A stretch of DNA of 64,000 nucleotides. Origin: Harmonia axyridis (taxonomy: Eukaryota; Arthropoda; Insecta; Coleoptera; Coccinellidae). Made by a program: the position numbers and the translations under genes. The number at the start of each line of letters is the position of its first letter. Positions within the stretch are counted from its first letter, which is position 1. Location of the stretch: positions 39,649,720 to 39,713,719 of the forward strand of contig NC_059504.1 of assembly GCF_914767665.1 (NCBI RefSeq), read 5' to 3'. This document shows positions 58,391-64,000 of the stretch, piece after piece. The notes under the pieces were generated by a model that searched no databases, had not been told where the DNA came from, and saw only the letters and a list, made by a program, of their open reading frames with translations.

Positions 58391-58510
58391 GTATCGAGGA
58401 CACACATCCGCAAATGTGCGAATTGTTCATGGAAAATTCCATGAAAAGGATATGGTGCTGGAACCATAGAGTACCGGCGATTTGTCTGATATCGTTTTCT
58501 ATCGTTAACT

Positions 58511-60271
58511 TATCTTCCTCTTCACAATGAAATAAACATCCAATGATTTCACTTAGAATATGCTCACGTGACTTCCTTCTTCTAAGGTTTGAAGTATGTG
58601 CTAATACAAAGAATTTTAATTCAGATTCAAAAACCAATCTTGAAGATGTTATGTGAAATAACACATGATATAAGATGAATTGCTAAAAATTTAGTATCAC
58701 CTTAAATCTTCATCTTTTTGCGAGATCAACATAATTGTACAACCATTATTTTGTTGATAGTTGAAATATTTTGATTTAGTGGGAACGTTTTTGTGAAAGA
58801 TCACTTCGAAATTTCATTTTTTCAAGTATTTGAATAAGTGCTACTAATACCTATTCAACAGAACCTACTCAAAATAAAAAAATTCACTATTTTGTGAAAT
58901 ATGCTGGATTTCAATCGTAGCAATTACTATGAATTGTTCAATGCAGTAGTTTTCATCAGTATTAAGTATTTAGGATAATATTTATATTTTATATTTGTGT
59001 AGTTATTTGTCTTTTATAGAATTAATGAGTATGGTTAATTTAAAGCACGAAAGATCTTCAACATACATTTCCGAGGGTAAAACCAAAACATTCACTTAGA
59101 TCCCGAACGAACCAATCATCCCAATGATCCACCCTTCCAATCTCAGAACCTCGCTGATTGCTAATTTTGTCACCATCAATAGGGATCCTGAAAAATCCAG
59201 TATTCAATCTGTAACCCATTCAAAATATTGTCAACTCACCCATTATCAATTAATTCACCTTAATTCAATCTCATTTATTATCCTCTTCTTCCAGAGACGT
59301 TCTATGGTGATACGCATTTTCATGGGCGATCAATCAAACATGGCCACCTTCCAAAGATCCCGCCGAAGAAAATAGACGCGAAGGCCCAAAACTCATGAAT
59401 GAACATCAGACAGGGGTGGATTTATTTTTTACGGTGTATTAGTTTTTAAATACTACTTTGTTACCTTGCTGCCCATTGTGTATAGAAACCCTGAATGATC
59501 AGTTTGGTCCAGCGTCAAAAGCACAGTTCCTCGAAAGTAGAATGCTTTCTTTATCGTCCTACTTGTGGAGATGAATGAAGCGGGAATAGAATAGGAATTG
59601 GCCAATTATGCTTTTTCTTTGCTTCGAGTGTTAACAAAGCTTTCGAATACTATGAGAATTGTAGCCAAAAATCTTTCATTCTCAAATTTGCTGAATGAAC
59701 ACGTAGTAATAGTGTTCTGTAGGGGTAGATTTTACAAATTTCGGCATTTTAAGAGGTTGGCACCGCCTCTGATTGTATATGGACTTTACAATTCACAAGT
59801 TGTTTCCATTCAACTTTTTCTTTCGTTATTATGGCGAAATCACATCCATTCATGGTGGCAAGATTCTAAATTTAGAGGATTTATTGAAATATAGGTATCG
59901 CGTCGAATTTATTGACTCTTTTGTTGAATTCATAAGTATTTGATTTTTCTTATAAGGGTTCTGAATAAAATTAACAAGAATTCATTCAAAATTTCCCGAA
60001 AACAATAAAATTATTAGGTACTATGAATAACTTAATATAAATTTCAAACTGCATCACCTCTATATCAATGAATAAATACTTTTTCGAAAGCCATGATTTT
60101 AAATTTCCCAATAGTTACACTATAAATAACTCATTGTTTCATGTCCCACTATTTTTTTTGACAATTTTTTCTATTTTATGTACTTCAGTTCTTAACTTTT
60201 AGTAAAGTATTTCAAGTTTCAACTGAAGAATATCATTTATAAGAACATTGATTCTGTAAGTAGATAGTCGG
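58511..60271. other. No gene seen
   Basis: AT-rich, with short frames at 59124-59375 and 59598-59894 that match nothing recognisable. Confidence 0.45.
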
Positions 60272-60730
60272 TATACCAGTTCTGCAAATGATGTCACACC
60301 GCCATTTCAGTTCTCCTATCAGTGTTCGGAATCCAAACAAGCAAATTGTCATTCAAATTAGTACGTTGTCGTTGAAGAAATTGGCTTATTTTGATAAATA
60401 AGATTATTTAAGGAACGATTTTACTATTAATTGATAGACAGAAGGCACGAGATTAAAGCCAGTAAGTTCGAACTTGAAGTTCAACTAATAAACACGGCTT
60501 TTTATAAAATCTGGGGAATGATACAGGATTCAAACATACTGGTATTAACCTCGTTCCTTCTGTCTATCAATTAATACTGAAATCGTTCCTCAAATACTCT
60601 TATTTATGAAAATAAGCCAATTCCTTCAACGACACCGTACTAATTTGAATGACAATTTATTTGTTTGGATTCCGAACACTGACAGGAGAACCAAAAATAG
60701 CGGTGTGTGACGTCACACTAATAGAGCGTA
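60272..60730. mobile_element. Foldback element E, copy 2
   Basis: Same arms as the element at 52719 (CAGTGTTCGGAATCCAAAC; TTGATAGACAGAAGG; mirrored CCGAACACTGACAGGAG), with the unique core in the opposite orientation. The right end GAGCGTA is intact; the left end (TATACCAGTTCTGC) has diverged. Confidence 0.85.
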
Positions 60731-61039
60731 TAGGAGGTTTCGAGAACAAGCATAAACATCATCCAAAGAATGGTGTGCCTATTGCTTCGTAATTTGTGAT
60801 GTTTTCAAAGGAGTTTTTTTACGATACTTTTGAAACGGCTGCGAATAGAAATAGCACAAATCTCATTTTTTTTAACCCGTATTATTGAGAAAACTACTGA
60901 TGACCATCAGAAAAAATTACATCTGATATCAATTCTATCAATCACGATTACTCAAAATTCCATGGAAATCTGAGAAACACTTTCTTGGAAATTGAAAAAG
61001 AAAAGATTATGTACATGTGAGATTAGCATATTATTCAAC

Positions 61040-61150
61040 GAGCGGTAATGTAGGTCATAACTCACGCAGATGAAGTTTGCAGCACAAGCCGCAGGCAAGT
61101 GCTGTAATTTATCAAGTGAGTTATGACCATTACCGCACGTTGAATAGTAT
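61040..61150. repeat. Imperfect palindrome, foldback remnant
   Basis: GGTAATGTAGGTCATAACTCAC is mirrored by GTGAGTTATGACCATTACC with a loop of about 50 bases, bordered by TTCAACGAGC / GCACGTTGAAT. No protein is encoded. Confidence 0.7.
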
Positions 61151-61782
61151 ACTTGATCTACGACTATAACAATAAATACTTAAATACAAGAATAAAGAAA
61201 GAATTTTATTCACAAACCCGAAAATTTACCTTTAAACGTCCAAATTATCAAAGTGACATTCCTTCCCTCAATATTAATAATGGAATGTTCCCTTTTGCCC
61301 AACCGAATAGAAGCACAGATCCATTTTTTCCGATTTATTATAGTGAGTTTTAGCAGTGAGTTATTATAACTCACGTTGTTTGTTAATAGACCCTCATCAT
61401 TGCTCAAAAGCAGTTGAACAATGAATATATAATTCAATAGGAGTAGATAAAATAGTTTATTGATTATACCTCATCTGGTGGTTAAATTGATAGCGGGAGA
61501 CACTAACAAAACCTTCACAGAAAGAATCGCACTACACAAGAACCTCTAGAAGTCTAGGAGAGTATATAAAAAACTTATTTTATAAATTAGACTTCGAATT
61601 CTAATTTGAATCTCAGAAAGATTTCCCGTATTTTATATAATTTATTTTGTTCCTACAGACAACATTCAGTGATGAAATATTTCGATTTGTTGGGCCGATC
61701 TTGGAACTAATTCAATTTCAGTATCAACAACTCTCGTTCCTATAATCTAGAAGATATTTCCTCTTCAAAAAAAGAACTCTTC

Positions 61783-61854
61783 AGGTTCCACCGAGATTTG
61801 AACTCGGATCGCTGGATTCAAAGTCCAGAGTGCTAACCATTACACCATGGAACC
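61783..61854 (-). tRNA. tRNA-Gln(TTG), copy 1
   Basis: 72 bases. Seven-base-pair acceptor stem GGTTCCA/TGGAACC, A box TGGTGTAATGGTTA, anticodon arm CTGGA-CTTTGAA-TCCAG with anticodon TTG, T arm CCGAG-TTCAAAT-CTCGG and discriminator T. No intron. A T7 run follows within about 10 bases on the minus strand, a good pol III terminator. All stems pair, so it is probably functional. Confidence 0.97.
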
Positions 61855-62039
61855 TCTGATGATGCTAATGGTACTTGAAGAATCTTTTTTTTTAGTAACA
61901 ATCAAGTTATTCAATATACATTGTAGATACAGATGAATCGAAATAAATTTACAGAAGTAAGTCATAATTACTGAAAAAAACTTGATTAGAATCCATACTT
62001 GAAATACCCAACGGAAGTAAAACAACTGAAAAAAAATTC

Positions 62040-62111
62040 AGGTTCCACCGAGATTTGAACTCGGATCGCTGGATTCAAAGTCCAGAGTGCTAACCATTAC
62101 ACCATGGAACC
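62040..62111 (-). tRNA. tRNA-Gln(TTG), copy 2
   Basis: Identical 72-base sequence to copy 1, with anticodon TTG at the same place. A T-run terminator (GAATTTTTTTTC) lies directly downstream on the minus strand. Confidence 0.97.
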
Positions 62112-62275
62112 TGCGATAATAATAATGGTACTTGGAGCAAATTTTTTTTTTACTAACAATCAACTAACTCAATGTAGATTGTAGATGAAGATGAATTGAA
62201 ATAAATTTACAAAACTAAGTGATAAATAAGTACTGCAAAAAACTTGATTAGAATCCATACTTGATTAATTAATTT

Positions 62276-62866
62276 TTTCTACATTCATGCAAAAAGCAAG
62301 ACTTTATTGAACTATATTTAGTGGAAAAAGAAGTTCTTTATTGCAGTAGTGCAATAAAGTTTTTATTGCACTCATCTGTCATCTACTTCAACGTGCTGTC
62401 ATCATGACAAACAAATATTTCATCCTGAAGGAAATAACGATGTACAGTTACCAAGTACTAGTACGTTTACAGCAGTAACAAATCAAGAAGTGGATTCAAA
62501 AAGTACTTCACTACGAAATATTCATATTGAAAATTGCACCAATTGTTCATTCACTTTCAACATTGAAGGTAAAAATGAAGTTTGAGTTAAATTGTTCGTA
62601 ACGTATTAGTTCCTGTTTCAATGCAAATCGATATTAATAATGAAGTATTCAAGTTGCGCTTTTCATTTTCCTACACCTAGTGCCGCACCTCAATAAATCA
62701 TTTTTTGCTTTTGCATGAACGTAGAAAAAATGTTGTATGCAACTCGTGCAAAAATTGTTTATTGCACTCGTCGTGTTGTCCAACTCGGCCTAACGGCCTC
62801 GTCGGACAATTTCACGTCGAGTGCAATAAACATTCACTTTTTGCATTTGTTGCATAAATAACTATT
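62276..62866. mobile_element. Palindrome-containing insertion between tRNA units
   Basis: Interrupts the spacer between tRNA copies 2 and 3, which is otherwise like that between 3 and 4. It holds GCACTCGTCGTGTTGTCC mirrored by GGACAATTTCACGTCGAGTG around 62785, and ATTGCACT words at several points. The outer ends share ATGCAAAAAG / TTGCATAA-type sequence. No coding frame. Family not recognised. Confidence 0.65.
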
Positions 62867-62912
62867 ATCTGTTACTCGAAGTAAAGGAAGCAAAATAACT
62901 CATTAAAAATCT

Positions 62913-62984
62913 AGGTTCCACCGAGATTTGAACTCGGATCGCTGGATTCAAAGTCCAGAGTGCTAACCATTACACCATGGAACC
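62913..62984 (-). tRNA. tRNA-Gln(TTG), copy 3
   Basis: Identical to copies 1 and 2. The terminator is a five-T run about five bases downstream on the minus strand. Separated from copy 2 by an insertion. Confidence 0.97.
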
Positions 62985-63199
62985 TCCGATGATGCTTATG
63001 GTACTTGGTGCAATTTTTTTTTACTAACAATCAACCAACGTAATGTAGATTGTAGATGAAGATGAATTCGAATTGAAATAAATTTACAAAAGGTCGTGAT
63101 AAATAAGAACTGCAAAAAACTTGATTAGAATCCATACTTGATTAATTGATCTTATTTGTTACTTGAAGTAACGGAAGCAAAATAACTGAAACAAAATAT

Positions 63200-63271
63200 A
63201 GGTTCCACCGAGATTTGAACTCGGATCGCTGGATTCAAAGTCCAGAGTGCTAACCATTACACCATGGAACC
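63200..63271 (-). tRNA. tRNA-Gln(TTG), copy 4
   Basis: Identical to the other three. The downstream run is only four T, the minimum usually sufficient for pol III termination. Confidence 0.96.
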
Positions 63272-63290
63272 TCAGATAATAATATTTGTA

Positions 63291-64000
63291 CTTGAAACAC
63301 AACAAAATTTTATATTCTCAGAATCAATCAAAATATTACTATGTAGATCAAATTTCACCGGAAAAATTTCTCGATTGTAACATGAAAGTTTGTTGTCTGG
63401 TAGTTCCTTGAATTACATTTTTTCAAAATCACTAGCCTTTAGGCGAGTGATAATTTTAAGAAAAAAAGTCATATTAACATGGCCTTGCAAACGCATTGTT
63501 TTCGAGATACAAGTTTTTAAAGTTTTTTCTATTCCCACTTTTTTGTGATGATTATTGATTATGCCAGTTTATCGAATCTTCATTTATCCTCGCTACAGAT
63601 TGGGTAAATAGAAACCAACACTTATAATTAATTTATTCATCACAGTTTACTAACGGGATCTTTATAATAATTTATATTTTCCGGAAATAATTGTTTGAGA
63701 TTTTTTTTTAATCAGTAGCAGATACGACAAAACTATAGTAGTGTAGTACTTCTTTGAACTGGATCAAAGCTTCATTTCACATTATTCTGAACTACTGTGG
63801 TCCATCAAAAAAAATCTTGAGGAAAGAAGCAGGCAATGTTGCAGAAAAAATATCACCCATTCAATATTAGCATACCTACCTATCACATGATGAAAACTTA
63901 AAATTGGATTAATTATCAATGACAAATTTGAGTTGAATATCTTGTGAAGGAAAGGTGTTTAGAGAAAAAAATTTGAAAAAAAAACCTTCAACACCCTGTA
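63291..64000. other. No gene seen
   Basis: AT-rich. The window ends in CTTCAACACCCTGTA, a phrase that also occurs near 17630 and is common at degraded insect transposon ends. Confidence 0.5.

Larger units (their letters stand above)
57528..58510 (+). pseudogene. Mariner-type transposase relic hit by two foldbacks
   Basis: The terminus GAGGTTTTGAAT is cut by a foldback at 57544-57788 and resumes as CCCGCTATCTGGGAAACTGT. Translation continues MECFNNLLK, then SRSTIVKLVEKFEQFGEVHD, VAAVARSVDKNLGLL and a LHLIFH block, up to 58183, where a second foldback sits. After it, 58391-58500 reads MCELFMENSMKRI, the C-terminus. The whole catalytic core is missing between the two. The terminus is that of the family at 26641/27590/38790/45545. 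Confidence 0.8.
61783..63290. repeat. Tandem duplication units carrying tRNA-Gln
   Basis: Each tRNA is followed by related flank: GGTACTTG, a T-run, CTAACAATCAA, TGTAGAT..AGATGAAT, AAATAAATTTACA, ACTTGATTAGAATCCATACT and GGAAGCAAAATAACTGA. Units are about 260-290 bp without the insertion, so the four genes arose by tandem duplication of tRNA plus spacer. Confidence 0.85.

Noticed and set aside
1..64000. Frequent TAGGTA/TACCTA words as a specific regulatory code
   Set aside because: They are spread evenly and fit a lineage-wide word bias; no clustering at a recognised gene.

Overview
This 64 kb window looks like a gene-poor stretch, intergenic or deep-intronic, of an AT-rich insect genome. 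The evidence is a very low density of long reading frames, eukaryotic intron-less tRNA genes with T-run terminators, many Tc1/mariner and hAT fossils, an insect-type CR1/Jockey-group LINE, and frequent TAGGTA/TACCTA words of a kind I associate with some beetle and moth genomes. A beetle or moth is plausible; the species cannot be read from the sequence. Apart from one weak neuropeptide-like candidate, I recognise no host protein-coding gene.

Layout. 1-6.2 kb: a three-copy dispersed repeat, a short hAT MITE with a perfect 8-bp target duplication, a hammerhead-ribozyme-like core on the minus strand (about 3.4 kb) and a GC-box/CCAAT promoter-like island (about 4.9-5.15 kb). 6.2-7.8 kb: a 1.2 kb terminal-inverted-repeat element full of a reiterated TGGTCGAGAACCA word, abutting a structured repeat whose second copy lies 41 kb away. 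10.9-12.2 kb: a 1.3 kb foldback element that carries the C-terminal end of a hAT transposase. 13-22 kb: tRNA-derived SINEs, a short retroposed piece with an 18-bp target duplication, a 0.65 kb palindrome, a mariner relic and a 1.39 kb hAT element with 8-bp target duplications. 26.2-29.1 kb: a direct duplication flanking two mariner copies in inverted orientation, each interrupted by a MITE. 30.5-34 kb: three further mariner-type copies, one only lightly damaged and of DD41D spacing. 36.5-37.8 kb: a LINE zinc-knuckle relic, then a minus-strand frame encoding LPFNRIRFGRR, which resembles an amidated RFamide peptide. 38.8-46.4 kb: three more mariner relics. 51.6-56.3 kb: a decayed RT relic, a foldback element and a LINE with an open 945-codon endonuclease/reverse-transcriptase frame. 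57.5-60.7 kb: a mariner relic hit twice by the foldback family, and a second copy of the other foldback. 61.8-63.3 kb: four tRNA-Gln(TTG) genes in tandemly duplicated units.

The genes do not form a pathway. The coherent story is layered transposition: mariner copies are interrupted by younger hAT-type foldback MITEs. One such insertion (46,012-46,231) has a perfect 8-bp duplication, and uninterrupted mariner paralogues in the same window provide the empty site. The functional elements I would trust are the four tRNA-Gln genes and, as an apparently intact enzyme frame, the LINE.
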